64,000 nucleotides of DNA from the NCBI RefSeq assembly GCF_002056795.1, contig NZ_CP020104.1:124001-188000 (forward strand). Reading direction: 5' to 3'. The DNA comes from Spirosoma aerolatum (GTDB lineage: Bacteria; Bacteroidota; Bacteroidia; Cytophagales; Spirosomataceae). The position numbers and the translations under genes were made by a program. This document shows, piece by piece, positions 36,440 through 45,550 of this stretch. The notes under the pieces are model-generated. The model saw only the letters and a list, made by a program, of their open reading frames with translations, searched no databases and was not told the origin of the DNA. How positions within the stretch are numbered: the first letter of the stretch is position 1; each line of letters opens with the position of its first letter.

Positions 36440-38224
36440 TTATTTACCGGCAACTTTCTTCTTCACAGGAGCAGCTTTTGGAGCAGCCTTTGCTGGTGCT
36501 GCGGGCGCTGCTGGTTTCGGATCTTCAAGTGCTTTTTTCACGCTTTCATCGTTCGGATCAAGCTCAAGCACTTTATTGAAATATTCTTTGGCTTTCCCAT
36601 CATCCTTTTTCAGTAAGCTAAACCCTGCCAGCGACTTATATGAAGTAATCAGATAACGCTTGTAATCAGTTTTATCAGTTGAGTCAGGAGTCGTAGCCTG
36701 CTCAATGAATTTTTCGTAGAGAGGAGTTGCTAATTCAGCCCCTTTCAGCTTATCGTTTGTATAGGCATAATAGTTTGCGCCTGCACGATAGTAATAAGCC
36801 AAAGGATATTTTTTGCCGTCTGCTTCAATCTTCTGCGCCATGATTGAGAAGGCTGAATCTGCTTTCAGATAATACATTTGTTTTATCTGACGAATCTGGG
36901 CAGTATCCATTGGAGCAGCGGTACTATCGCGACCTACACGAGGAGCATATTGATAGCTTGCCAAACCTAACCACAGATAGTCATTGTTCTGAGGTTTCTT
37001 ATCGGTCTGGATGGTTTTTGTGTAATAAGCGGCTGCTTTGTCATACTTTTTGTTATCGTAGAACGTCTTAGCAATTTCACGATACAGATTCTCCGTTGTG
37101 TCCATCGGAGCAGCTTTCTCCAAATTTACAATAGCCAACGAATCACCTTCTGGGGTATTTGTCTGATTGTATGCACGACCAAGGAATTTGTAATCATCAG
37201 CCATTACCTTTTGAGGGGCGGCATTGATAAAGCGGTTCAATGATTCAATGGCTTCCTGGTTTTTTCCCAAAGCTGTGTAAGCCCAACCGTACATCCGGTC
37301 AATGATTGGGTTATTGATTTTTCCTTTCAATTGATCCAGGTAAGTGATTGCGCCCTGATAATCTTCCGCCAGAAATTTATACCGAGCTATATCCAGCAGT
37401 TGTTCGGGGTCGGTAGTACCGCTTTTCTGAACATACAGTTCATAGTTTTGAGCAGCACTCTTGTAAGCCCGTGAGTTAGCTAATGCATCGGCATAAGCCA
37501 GATAGGTTGGCGCAAACTCAGGGTCGTTCTGGATCGCCAGTTTGAAATATTCCTGAGCTTTGGTATAATTTTTACCACGCAGGTATAACCGGCCTATTTT
37601 ATAGTTCGCTTCAGCCAGGTTTGGCGTAATAGTCATCGCATTTTCATACTTGGTAATCGCATTACCACCATCGTTTTTCAGGAAGTATGCATCACCAAGA
37701 AGCATTTCGATCTCCGAATTTTCGTTTTTCTTGTCCTTTTCGTCAGCAATTGTGAGTAAACGAATCGCTTCGGCCGGATTATTTTTCTTCGGATCTTCGA
37801 ATAGCGTGTACATTTCGCCACCGCGAATCAGTACATTCTGGTCCTTGCTTTTCGTTGCCGCAACAGCATTGTCGATCAATGTTTTAGCAGCTGGGCCGTC
37901 GCCTTTTGAGAGCGCTACACCCGCTAAACCGATGTTGTTTAATTGATTTTTGGCATCAGCGGCAGCGCCTTTTTCAAAAGCGGCTTTCGCTTTGTCAGTT
38001 TGACCGCTTCTCAGATAGTAGTAGCCAAGGTAAAACTGATTTTCAGCGTTTGGCGAACTGCTGGCTAATTTAGTTAGCGTTTGCTCGGCTTTTGTATAAC
38101 GATCAGCCTCTATGTCCTTCAACGCTGATTGGAGATCCTGCGCCACTAAAGGAGTCGTTATGGTAGCCCCAACGAACAGGATGGTCAATAGCGACTGCTT
38201 TCGGTTGTTCATCATGGATTTCAA
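36440..38224 (-). CDS. TPR-repeat protein of the TonB operon
   Basis: 594-residue secreted or periplasmic protein with a signal peptide (TITTPLVAQ) and about ten to twelve tetratricopeptide repeats, e.g. AENQFYLGYYYLRSGQTDKA, AEANYKIGRLYLRGKNY and EFAPTYLAYADALANS. A Pro/Ala/Lys-rich C-terminal tail (KPAAPAAPAKAAPK) could contact the cell wall or TonB complex. It closes the ExbB-ExbD-ExbD-TonB-PstS-like cluster. The precise function is unknown. Start codons at residues 1, 4 and 5 are all possible. Confidence 0.8.
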   Translation of the reverse strand: MKSMMNNRKQSLLTILFVGATITTPLVAQDLQSALKDIEADRYTKAEQTLTKLASSSPNAENQFYLGYYYLRSGQTDKAKAAFEKGAAADAKNQLNNIGLAGVALSKGDGPAAKTLIDNAVAATKSKDQNVLIRGGEMYTLFEDPKKNNPAEAIRLLTIADEKDKKNENSEIEMLLGDAYFLKNDGGNAITKYENAMTITPNLAEANYKIGRLYLRGKNYTKAQEYFKLAIQNDPEFAPTYLAYADALANSRAYKSAAQNYELYVQKSGTTDPEQLLDIARYKFLAEDYQGAITYLDQLKGKINNPIIDRMYGWAYTALGKNQEAIESLNRFINAAPQKVMADDYKFLGRAYNQTNTPEGDSLAIVNLEKAAPMDTTENLYREIAKTFYDNKKYDKAAAYYTKTIQTDKKPQNNDYLWLGLASYQYAPRVGRDSTAAPMDTAQIRQIKQMYYLKADSAFSIMAQKIEADGKKYPLAYYYRAGANYYAYTNDKLKGAELATPLYEKFIEQATTPDSTDKTDYKRYLITSYKSLAGFSLLKKDDGKAKEYFNKVLELDPNDESVKKALEDPKPAAPAAPAKAAPKAAPVKKKVAGK

Positions 38225-38307
38225 ATTGGAAATGAAAAAGGTTTGCGCTTATGCTTATAAAACAAATAGCAAAACTAAAAAATTGCGGTTAAACCAAAAA
38301 AACTAAA

Positions 38308-39237
38308 TCACTTTGTTAAGTTAATGATTCGATCATATGGCATTCTGGGCCAAAGTCCCAATTTACGAATGATCAGTGATCCGGCATCACGAGTGATGTA
38401 ATTTATCAACCCACCACCCAAACCTGGGTGCGTTTCCCGACTTAAAATATAGACAGGTCGCCGTAACGGGTAGCGTTGCATGCCTAAATCTTCCTGAAAC
38501 GGTTGAAAATAATCGTCCCGTTTCGTTGGGGTGGGTTTGGGCGATACACCCATTACCCGTAAATCACGAGCCAATTCAACAGAAAGAGGTTCATCGCTAT
38601 CACTTATCCAGTTGACACCGATAAAACCTAGTGCTGAAGGATTTTTACGCACGAAATCAATTACTTCACGATTCGAGTGGGTAGTGAAAATTCGTAGGCT
38701 CTTAACGTCTTTGACATTAAAAGTGTTTAATACAAACTCTAAATTGCTGGAATTATTGTTATCGAAGACTAAGGTTATTGGAGCCGACAGGTTTCCTGCT
38801 TTCAATTGAGACCATTGTTTGATTTGCCCATTGAAAATATCCTTTAATTCATTCATTGTAATCAGGCTATCGGTATTCGCCTTGTTGATAATCAGGGCTA
38901 CACCATCGGTCGCAATCTTCTCCGTAGCTCCCTTGATCTTTCGTTGTTTAAGTACCGCCGACTCGTTTGGCTTTAAAGAACGTGTAGCAAAGACCAGCCG
39001 GGCACTATCTTTAAGCATCATATTGATCGCTTCCTGCTCTGGCCTGTACACTACTTTAAAGTGAGCATCAGGATAAATGCCTGAATAAGCTGAGGTCAAC
39101 TGCATGACCAATGGCTGAAACGATTCATCAGCGGCAATTACAATTTCGCCCCTCGATGGGTTGTCTAACGGTTTATCCGTACTACATCCAAACAGGCTCA
39201 GCAATAGCCCAGCAAACACCCAAAATCGATTAGTCAT
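38308..39237 (-). CDS. PstS-like substrate-binding lipoprotein
   Basis: 309-residue lipoprotein with a periplasmic binding fold. I start it at the ATG at 39235-39237 (MTNRFWVF), which yields a signal peptide and lipobox LFGCS; the upstream reading from 39282 lacks a signal. The phosphate-binding-protein-like region shows GEIVIAADESFQPLV, TDGVALIINK and FVRKNPSALGFIGVNW. It has no ABC permease beside it, unlike true PstS; its place after TonB suggests a sensor or accessory role of the TonB system. It overlaps the small membrane gene upstream by 8 bp. Confidence 0.8.
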   Translation of the reverse strand: MTNRFWVFAGLLLSLFGCSTDKPLDNPSRGEIVIAADESFQPLVMQLTSAYSGIYPDAHFKVVYRPEQEAINMMLKDSARLVFATRSLKPNESAVLKQRKIKGATEKIATDGVALIINKANTDSLITMNELKDIFNGQIKQWSQLKAGNLSAPITLVFDNNNSSNLEFVLNTFNVKDVKSLRIFTTHSNREVIDFVRKNPSALGFIGVNWISDSDEPLSVELARDLRVMGVSPKPTPTKRDDYFQPFQEDLGMQRYPLRRPVYILSRETHPGLGGGLINYITRDAGSLIIRKLGLWPRMPYDRIINLTK

Positions 39238-39451
39238 TATTTTGAAAACGTTGGTAGGCCCGATATGCCCGAAAAGCTCCATAAATAATCAGCAAGGCAC
39301 CCATACTATATCGCAGTAATCCGGGCTCTGGCAACATGCCAAAAGATTGAGAGGAGGCTATCAGTGCGATGCCTCCTCCCAAATATGCCAGCGAAGCCAG
39401 CGCTGCTATGTACAGCGTTAACTGGGCTGCACCTTTATTTTGTCTACGCAT
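39230..39451 (-). CDS. Small two-helix membrane protein
   Basis: 73 residues, MRRQNKGAA then two hydrophobic helices (LTLYIAALASLAYLGGGIAL and LRYSMGALLIIYGAFRAY) and a charged C-terminus. Its stop overlaps the PstS-like start by 8 bp, and it follows tonB by 6 bp, so it is a translated member of the TonB operon. No known family recognised. Confidence 0.7.
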   Translation of the reverse strand: MRRQNKGAAQLTLYIAALASLAYLGGGIALIASSQSFGMLPEPGLLRYSMGALLIIYGAFRAYRAYQRFQNND

Positions 39452-39457
39452 ACAGAC

Positions 39458-40282
39458 TTACTCCAGCGTGAAGTTGATCGGCAGGTTGTATTTTACCCGT
39501 ACCGGACGGCCTGACTGTTTACCAGGACGCCACTTTGGCATGCTTTTTACTACACGCTGAGCCTCTTCATCCGTACCGAAACCCAGTCCTTTTAGAACTG
39601 CCACGTCCTGAATACTACCGTCCGTATTAACAACGAAGCTGACGAATACCCGACCCGATATATTTGCACGCTGAGCGGCAGCAGGGTATCGGAGCGTTTT
39701 GCTCAGGTACTGACCAAGAGCGGCCATACCACCTGGGAATTCGGGTTGCTGTTCTACCACTGTAAAGATTTCCTCTTCTTTCGGAGCGGCTTCTACAGCG
39801 ACCTCTACTTTGGTGGGAGCCGCAGTAGCTTCAGGCGCTGCAATTACCTCTTCAGCATTAGGGTCACCTTCCTGCGTTTTTTCAGCGGCAACAGCCTCTT
39901 TCAGCTCTTCAACGGCTGGTGGTGGCGTTTCTTCAGGCACTTCTTCATCCGGCTTTACTTCCGGTGGAAGGAACTTCACCGTATTCACCTTTGGTAGTTC
40001 GACCGGTGGTGGTGGCGGTGGTGGTGGCTCATTTGGGTCAATGGGTGGTGGTGGGAGCTTCATCAGATCCACCTCAACCATTGCTTCTTCCTTTTTCTCC
40101 GGAGTCAGGGCACTAATAATCGTTGGAGAAAGTACGCCCAGCGTAAACAGAACACCACCAATAATGAGGGCACGTGTTACGGTTTTAGGGTACGTTTTCC
40201 GAAGATCATAAGCACCATATGCTTTGTTCCGGTGGGCAAACACGATATCATCAAGTGTTGCCTTTTGGTCTACTTCTGCCAT
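39458..40282 (-). CDS. tonB: TonB energy transducer
   Basis: Spans the inner membrane and pushes energy to outer-membrane receptors such as the heme receptor in this window. One helix at about 40-58 (LIIGGVLFTLGVL), a proline-rich rod (PPPPPPPVELP, about 85-95) and Glu/Ala-rich linker, then a TonB C-terminal domain with VEQQPEFPGGMAALGQYL, VSFVVNTDGSIQDVAVLKG and a late KSMPKWRPGKQSGRPV. The N-terminal HRNKAYGAYDLRK is the Bacteroidota-style extension. 4 bp after the second exbD. Confidence 0.92.
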   Translation of the reverse strand: MAEVDQKATLDDIVFAHRNKAYGAYDLRKTYPKTVTRALIIGGVLFTLGVLSPTIISALTPEKKEEAMVEVDLMKLPPPPIDPNEPPPPPPPPVELPKVNTVKFLPPEVKPDEEVPEETPPPAVEELKEAVAAEKTQEGDPNAEEVIAAPEATAAPTKVEVAVEAAPKEEEIFTVVEQQPEFPGGMAALGQYLSKTLRYPAAAQRANISGRVFVSFVVNTDGSIQDVAVLKGLGFGTDEEAQRVVKSMPKWRPGKQSGRPVRVKYNLPINFTLE

Positions 40283-40286
40283 GGCG

Positions 40287-40823
40287 TTATGCGTCTATTT
40301 TTGCCTTATCCTTGAGGAGTTTTTTCTCGTCAGGAGTTAACTGATCCACAAGTGCGTAGCGTTTGGTTTTGGTAATAGCCATCTCATCCAGTACGTCAAC
40401 CATATTTTTGTAGGTCGATTCTTTGGTTGGTTTCACTACCACAACAAACTTATCGGCTGGAACTTTGCGGGCATTCTCCTGAATGGCCTGCCGAAATTCG
40501 TAACCGTAACCAACGGTCTTCACTTCTGGGTCTTCGTTAGCCGCTTTACCAAAGATGTAATAGGCTTTATTGTCTTTACCCAGGAAGATCGTCATAACGT
40601 TGGACGCCTTAATAGGCTCCGTTTCTTCGGTCTTTGTTTTATCTGGCACGTTGAGCGTCATCGAAGATGGTTTGCTCAGGGTGGTGGCCAAAATGAAGAA
40701 GGTAATCAGCAGGAAGCCCAGGTCAACCATCGGGGTCATATCCACCCGCGTCGACGCTTTCTTGGAGCGTACCTTACCACCATCATGTTTACCACCACCA
40801 CCGCCAGTGTTAATTTCTGCCAT
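40287..40823 (-). CDS. exbD: ExbD/TolR biopolymer transport protein (second copy)
   Basis: 178 residues: a short cytoplasmic N-terminus with basic residues, one membrane helix (VDMTPMVDLGFLLITFFILA) with the conserved Asp that carries protons, and a periplasmic domain. The Gly-rich and Lys-rich N-terminus (GGGGGKHDGGKVRSKK) is unusual but common in this group. Works with ExbB and TonB. Spaced 55 bp from the first exbD. Confidence 0.92.
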   Translation of the reverse strand: MAEINTGGGGGKHDGGKVRSKKASTRVDMTPMVDLGFLLITFFILATTLSKPSSMTLNVPDKTKTEETEPIKASNVMTIFLGKDNKAYYIFGKAANEDPEVKTVGYGYEFRQAIQENARKVPADKFVVVVKPTKESTYKNMVDVLDEMAITKTKRYALVDQLTPDEKKLLKDKAKIDA

Positions 40824-40878
40824 GTTTTCTTAACAGATTCGCGTGATGAAAAATCAATTCGGTTGCAATCACTGCACG

Positions 40879-41508
40879 TTAGTCATCCGCTTTCCAACCT
40901 GCCGGTGGTGCTTCCGTACCAGTGATCAGGTTGAATTTGTTGATGTTTTGTGCTTGCAGCGTAGCTAAGACGTTCTTGAATTCGGGGAACTTGGCAAGGT
41001 TGTCGCCTTTCAACGCAATTCGGAGATCGTTGTTAGCCTTACGGGCGTTAAACACCCAGTCTTTCAGTTCATTTGTAACACCGGCCCCTGTCGAATCGGT
41101 AGGGATACCAGGCTGTTTAATTTTCGCCTGTTGCTCGTGCGACAGGTTAAGGAACTGCTTTAACTGAGCGATTGGCATACCGAAGTTCGACATAAGGGCG
41201 AACTCCTTCTGCTCTTTTGGTGAAAAGGTAATGCCTTTTGCCTGGGCAATGTTATCCAGCATAGCCAACCGGTGCTGCTGGTTATCAATACCAAAGTAGA
41301 CTTTACCATCTCTGCCAAGACCAATGGTCATGATGTCCTTGTCAGGAACCTTAATGCCAGAAATAGACGAGGGGGTTTCGATTGTTGCGGCATCCTGCGC
41401 ACGGAATTGAGCGGTCAGAATAAAGAACGTCAACAACAGGAACGCCACGTCGCACATCGCGGTCATATCTACCGTCGAACTGGCACGTTTAATTTTTACT
41501 GCTGGCAT
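40879..41508 (-). CDS. exbD: ExbD/TolR biopolymer transport protein (first copy, enlarged periplasmic domain)
   Basis: 209 residues. The helix VDMTAMCDVAFLLLTFFIL contains the proton-carrying Asp. The periplasmic part is longer than in ExbD of Escherichia and includes an insertion around FGMPIAQLKQFLNLSHEQQ, perhaps a contact to TonB or the cell wall. Two different ExbD proteins with one ExbB is the pattern of many Bacteroidota TonB systems. Confidence 0.9.
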   Translation of the reverse strand: MPAVKIKRASSTVDMTAMCDVAFLLLTFFILTAQFRAQDAATIETPSSISGIKVPDKDIMTIGLGRDGKVYFGIDNQQHRLAMLDNIAQAKGITFSPKEQKEFALMSNFGMPIAQLKQFLNLSHEQQAKIKQPGIPTDSTGAGVTNELKDWVFNARKANNDLRIALKGDNLAKFPEFKNVLATLQAQNINKFNLITGTEAPPAGWKADD

Positions 41509-41580
41509 GAGTTGTTCTGTTTCGGCCTGCCTGGTTCAATTAGGCAGGTTGGTTAATTACATCAACTGCACTGGTACGGC

Positions 41581-42417
41581 TTAGTAGTGAGCCGCAAAGT
41601 TTTGCTGGATGCTCAGACCGATTTCGTCGATGTTGTAGGTCAATACGTCGATGCGGCTAGTGAAGTAGCTATACATGATCGTAGCGATAGCAGCTGTACC
41701 GATTCCAAGAGCCGTGTTTACCAGAGCTTCAGAAATACCCGTCGAAAGAGCAGCTGTGTCAGGTTGGCCCGTTGCACCCATGGCAGCGAAGGCCCGAATC
41801 ATACCAAGTACCGTTCCAAGCAGGGCGATCAGCGTCGAAACCGAAGCCAGCGTAGCAATGATGGTCAGGTTTTTCTCCAGCATTGGCAGCTCCAAGGTAG
41901 TAGCTTCTTCAACTTCTTTCTGCAAGGCAACTAACTTTTGTTCTTTGTTCAACTCGGTATCGGTCGATAATTGCTGGTACTTCAGCAGAGCCGTTTTCAC
42001 TACATTGCCGATAGAGCCTTTCTGACGATCGCACTCCTGGATAGCAGCAGCCACTTCATTGCGGTCGAGTTGGCTTTTGACTTTCCGAACGAAATCGTCA
42101 ATCGAACCTGAACCGTTCGCACGACCGATCGTGAAGAAGCGCTCAATTGAGAACACTAATACGGTCAGGAAACAGGTGAACAGAATAGGTACAATGAATC
42201 CTCCCTTATACACGGTACCGAAGTAGTCGCCTGGAAGAGGTTCTTTGGTATTGTCGCCTTCCTGAAAGTGACTGCCATCACCGAAGACGAACATGTACGT
42301 CAGGATACCGATGATCAACAGAACCGGAAGGACGAACGCGGGGTTCAGACCGCCCGACGACTTCTTTTTTGGGGCTGGTGCTTTAGCGGGTGCTGGAGAG
42401 GGAGTTTGTGTTTTCAT
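41581..42417 (-). CDS. exbB: ExbB/MotA/TolQ proton channel protein
   Basis: 278 residues; forms the proton channel with ExbD. The N-terminus has a Pro/Lys-rich cytoplasmic stretch and a first helix (FVLPVLLIIGILTYMFVFG), a second helix (VPILFTCFLTVLVFSIERFF), and the large cytoplasmic region. The MotA/TolQ signature is near the end: TIIATLASVSTLIALLGTVL and GIGTAAIATIMYSYF. First gene of the TonB operon; a 540-bp gene-free region lies upstream. Confidence 0.92.
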   Translation of the reverse strand: MKTQTPSPAPAKAPAPKKKSSGGLNPAFVLPVLLIIGILTYMFVFGDGSHFQEGDNTKEPLPGDYFGTVYKGGFIVPILFTCFLTVLVFSIERFFTIGRANGSGSIDDFVRKVKSQLDRNEVAAAIQECDRQKGSIGNVVKTALLKYQQLSTDTELNKEQKLVALQKEVEEATTLELPMLEKNLTIIATLASVSTLIALLGTVLGMIRAFAAMGATGQPDTAALSTGISEALVNTALGIGTAAIATIMYSYFTSRIDVLTYNIDEIGLSIQQNFAAHY

Positions 42418-42954
42418 TTGAACTGGACTGTAGGGTTAAAATTTAAAAGTTGGTTTACCCGGTAAAAAAAGTGAAAAATTTAGACTCTTTCGGTTTGATC
42501 CACTAAAAATTTAGCAGAAATACCGTCGAACCTCCACAAAAATAGGTGTTTTCAATTAAAAACCACACAACGGTTTTGGTCAAATGTTTCACTTTTATTG
42601 TAATCCACCAATAAATACTTGGATATATTTCACTTGATGGTCCTGGTTGTCAGCGATTAATACAACGGATAAACTCTGAACTTAGGCCTATATATCTAAA
42701 ACTCACTCCCAATAGGCTAATTCAGCCTGATAATTAAGGCGGATCGTGGATTATAAAAAAATTGTTAAGCTTGTCCATAATGCCTGAAAAACTACATCTG
42801 AAGCCTTTTACGGATAGATGCATCAACAGGGATTATTCCATAACGCTCGCTAGATTTTTTTGAAAGTTTAGATAATGTAACCAGTATGGCTTACCACTAA
42901 CAGGTCAGTTAACAGATACATAGATGGGGCTATCTGGTTCAAGACAAGGATGGG
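42418..42954. other. Gene-free region upstream of the TonB operon
   Basis: About 540 bp between exbB and a small secreted-protein gene. A TAnnTTTG-type box (TATTTTTG on the minus strand, 42544-42537) with TTG (42570-42568) 23 bp upstream is a candidate exbB promoter. Otherwise AT-rich; no gene or repeat seen. Confidence 0.5.
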
Positions 42955-43404
42955 CTAAGGCAGAAGGTAAGCAATGTTAGAAGCACCTACAGTTTTGGCT
43001 AACTTCCTGACAACACCATCCATGGCTAGAAAGCCACCTTTTTCAATGCCCCCTGTCGATCCTTTGAAAAGTAAAGGCGTATTACGGTATTGATACCCTA
43101 GCATCTCAGCATTGCCCTGACCATTAAAGACCGCTTTATTGCCCTCAACCCGGACAAAAATTCGTATAGCGATTTCATTACCCATGTTTTTGTATTCGGT
43201 TATGGCAAAGCCTTTGTTTTTATCTAATTGCTCGATAAAGAAACCGGACGACTCAAGACGAAAAGCAATCATGTCTACCAGCGCTGAGTCAGACAAACTA
43301 CTGGTTATCTCAATGCGATTAGCGCCTTTGGGAATGTCAATTTTTTGCGAGTAAGCAGTAACAGCTAAAACGAGAAAGATAAAGGTGTACAGGTAACGTT
43401 TCAT
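42955..43404 (-). CDS. Hypothetical secreted protein
   Basis: From the ATG at 43402-43404 (MKRYLYTFIF) 149 residues with a signal peptide ending near TAYSQ. The mature protein alternates beta-like stretches (IEITSSLSDSALVDMIAFRL, IAIRIFVRVEGNKAVFNGQG). I recognise no family. It stands between a gene-free region and the DUF2306 gene (gap about 130 bp). An upstream in-frame ATG at 43425 would add seven residues. Confidence 0.6.
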   Translation of the reverse strand: MKRYLYTFIFLVLAVTAYSQKIDIPKGANRIEITSSLSDSALVDMIAFRLESSGFFIEQLDKNKGFAITEYKNMGNEIAIRIFVRVEGNKAVFNGQGNAEMLGYQYRNTPLLFKGSTGGIEKGGFLAMDGVVRKLAKTVGASNIAYLLP

Positions 43405-43536
43405 GATCAACTTGATTTCCGGCAAATATAACTTTCTGGTTATCTAACGTGGATTATGAATTGCCGGGGTCGTATGTTTTTAATCTATTAAATGACAGTC
43501 GGACTACCGAAAAATAGCCTTTGACCCTACCTATCG

Positions 43537-44382
43537 TTACGGCTCTGCGAGCCTGGGGAGCCACATACCCATCATTGCTCCGGCTATTCCAACAAACTGA
43601 ATTGCTGTAGCCAGGAAAATTAAGGTTGAAACGAACAAGCTTAAAGCCTTTCGTTGCTTTCGCTGAGCATAGAAATAGAGTTCCAGAAGGCCGATCGAAA
43701 CAGGAATAGCATAGGTAAATATGGCAAGAGCTGTTAGGAAAGGGCCAGAGAACGTTTTAGGATTAAACCCAACAGGGCCTCCATGTATCAGTAACCAGCA
43801 CATCAGTTCAACTCTGAAAAGCCAGACACCATTTACCACCATAAATAGCCGTAGAGCCCAGACTCTGTGTTTATTAAATTGACGAGCTTTAGCGTAGATA
43901 AAAGAAAGTAAGGCGAAAATAATGCAATAAACCGCTTGTATACTGATGCTGATGTGTTGGATTGTATCGCCGACTGCACCGCGCGTCCAGACCATAATCA
44001 GCCCTGCTGTACTGACAATAATAGCCGTGATAATGTAAAGACGACCTAGCCAGCGATGAAATCGGGGAGCATGCCGGCGCACTGATGGAATAAATTGTAA
44101 AGGCCCGCCAATAACCAAGATAGACGCTAGCAGAACGTGTGTGCCTACTACTAGATTACCTAGCCAGTCACCAGTTACATAGCCATGCGGCAGCACGTTG
44201 TTCCATCTTTCGAAGTGGTTTTCCAGCGTGGCCTTGCCATAGAATAACAAGATATAAATGCCAAATAACCAAAGGCCGAGTGTAGTTACCCCAAACCAGC
44301 CTGTTGAAGCTATGGTTAAAATTTTGGTCGTGTTATAGAAACTTGTTTTATCAGATACAGAGATCGTTGTATTGGATGTCAT
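43537..44382 (-). CDS. DUF2306 membrane protein
   Basis: About 281 residues from the ATG at 44380-44382 (MTSNTTISVSD). About seven helices with family traits: HVLLASILVIGGPLQFIPSV, RFHRWLGRLYIITAIIVSTA and NKHRVWALRLFMVVNGVWLF. Function unknown; the histidines in helices 2 and 3 could bind heme or a metal. It follows the Crp-like regulator with a gap of about 100 bp and may be its target. An ATG at 44454 is less likely, since it extends the protein with no helix. Confidence 0.75.
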   Translation of the reverse strand: MTSNTTISVSDKTSFYNTTKILTIASTGWFGVTTLGLWLFGIYILLFYGKATLENHFERWNNVLPHGYVTGDWLGNLVVGTHVLLASILVIGGPLQFIPSVRRHAPRFHRWLGRLYIITAIIVSTAGLIMVWTRGAVGDTIQHISISIQAVYCIIFALLSFIYAKARQFNKHRVWALRLFMVVNGVWLFRVELMCWLLIHGGPVGFNPKTFSGPFLTALAIFTYAIPVSIGLLELYFYAQRKQRKALSLFVSTLIFLATAIQFVGIAGAMMGMWLPRLAEP

Positions 44383-44486
44383 GACAGAAAGGATGCTAAG
44401 GTTTGGAATAAACTTAAGCAGCGTCTTTCCGGGCGTAATTAGACAAATGTCCAATACGGATGAATGGTTATATTCTAGGGTGAGCG

Positions 44487-45071
44487 TTACGCGTTGTGTT
44501 GACTTCTGAGTCGGCTCAAATGCCGTTGCGTGATGCCTAAGTAAGAAGCAATGTAACGCAGGGGCACATGCTGTATAATGGTGGGTTTCTCCTGCAGAAA
44601 TTTAGAGTACCGCTCTTCGGCTGTCAGGTGAGCTAAGTCGTAAAGCCGTCTTTTTTCTTCTTCCAGGTGTCTTTGTAGAATCTGAATCGTGTAGTCTTTT
44701 TGTGTCTGGCTATATTCGGCTCTTATCGATACCTCCTCCCTGTTTATTCTGAGAAGTTCACAATCTGTAATACAGTGCAGATTTTCGTTGGAAACCGTAC
44801 GATTCATGAAATGGGAATACGACGTAAAAAAACGTGGTCCTTCGTTAAAATCCGTTGTTATTTCGGTACCGTCTTTATCGAGGTGGAAGTTCCTCATATA
44901 ACCCGACACGATAAAATTATGATATTGGGGTATTTGCCCCGCTGGCTCAATGATCGTGTCTTTAGGAACGAAAATTGGTTTAAAGGATTCACGGATAGAC
45001 GCTTTGTCTGTCTCGGGCAATACGATGATCTGTTCGATATAATTAAAAAGGCCTGTATAGTAATGTTCCAT
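44487..45071 (-). CDS. Crp/Fnr-family transcriptional regulator
   Basis: 194 residues from the ATG at 45069-45071 (MEHYYTGLFNYI). An N-terminal cyclic-nucleotide-type beta barrel (about 20-130: FVPKDTIIEPAGQIPQYHNF, NEGPRFFTSYSHF) and a C-terminal HTH with VPLRYIASYLGITQRHLSRL (about 170-190). No Fnr-type cysteine set. The ligand is unknown; the shape is that of the common Crp-like regulators in this phylum. Upstream lies an AT-rich gap of about 480 bp shared with the divergent esterase. Confidence 0.85.
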   Translation of the reverse strand: MEHYYTGLFNYIEQIIVLPETDKASIRESFKPIFVPKDTIIEPAGQIPQYHNFIVSGYMRNFHLDKDGTEITTDFNEGPRFFTSYSHFMNRTVSNENLHCITDCELLRINREEVSIRAEYSQTQKDYTIQILQRHLEEEKRRLYDLAHLTAEERYSKFLQEKPTIIQHVPLRYIASYLGITQRHLSRLRSQHNA

Positions 45072-45116
45072 ACGAAGCTGTTTGTGAGTTCTTGCCTTAA
45101 CTTGTACTACGCTCAC

Positions 45117-45550
45117 TATCGGAAATAGCCGTGATTTTATTGTTACTATGACTACTTTATCAGTAGAGATTGGCCCATCGCCGAATTACTCACGGATTCG
45201 GCCCAGACAGACATACCTCCAAAGTCATGTTTTTGACATTGGTAAAGCTACTCAAAAACATCAAAAGGGTAAGATTCGGGTGTTTCATTGTGTTAAAGCC
45301 AAATGGTGGTAAGTTCAGAAGTTATAATCAACTGTAACTTTTCATTACCAAACTAATCTAATCAAGGGTACCCTATCTTCAATGGTTAGAGGCTTTTTAA
45401 AGTAAATCCTCCATGGCCCGCTTTATTTCTTGACTAAAACAGATTACTTTTAAGTTGCCTTAGTAATCAATTTCCATAACAAGTCAAGCAATTATGTAAT
45501 TTAAATCACAATTGCTGCCAATTTACATTTAACTTTAATTACCGACTTTT
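45117..45550. other. AT-rich intergenic region between Crp-like regulator and esterase
   Basis: About 430 bp. A 54-codon frame (45148-45312) exists but has no recognised family. A 10-bp inverted repeat (45227-45236 / 45252-45261) is the only structure noted. The divergent promoters should lie here. Confidence 0.4.

Noticed and set aside
45148..45312. 54-codon frame (MTTLSVEIGPSP...) in the AT-rich gap
   Set aside because: No recognised family, no neighbouring support and no clear start signal; too little to call a gene.
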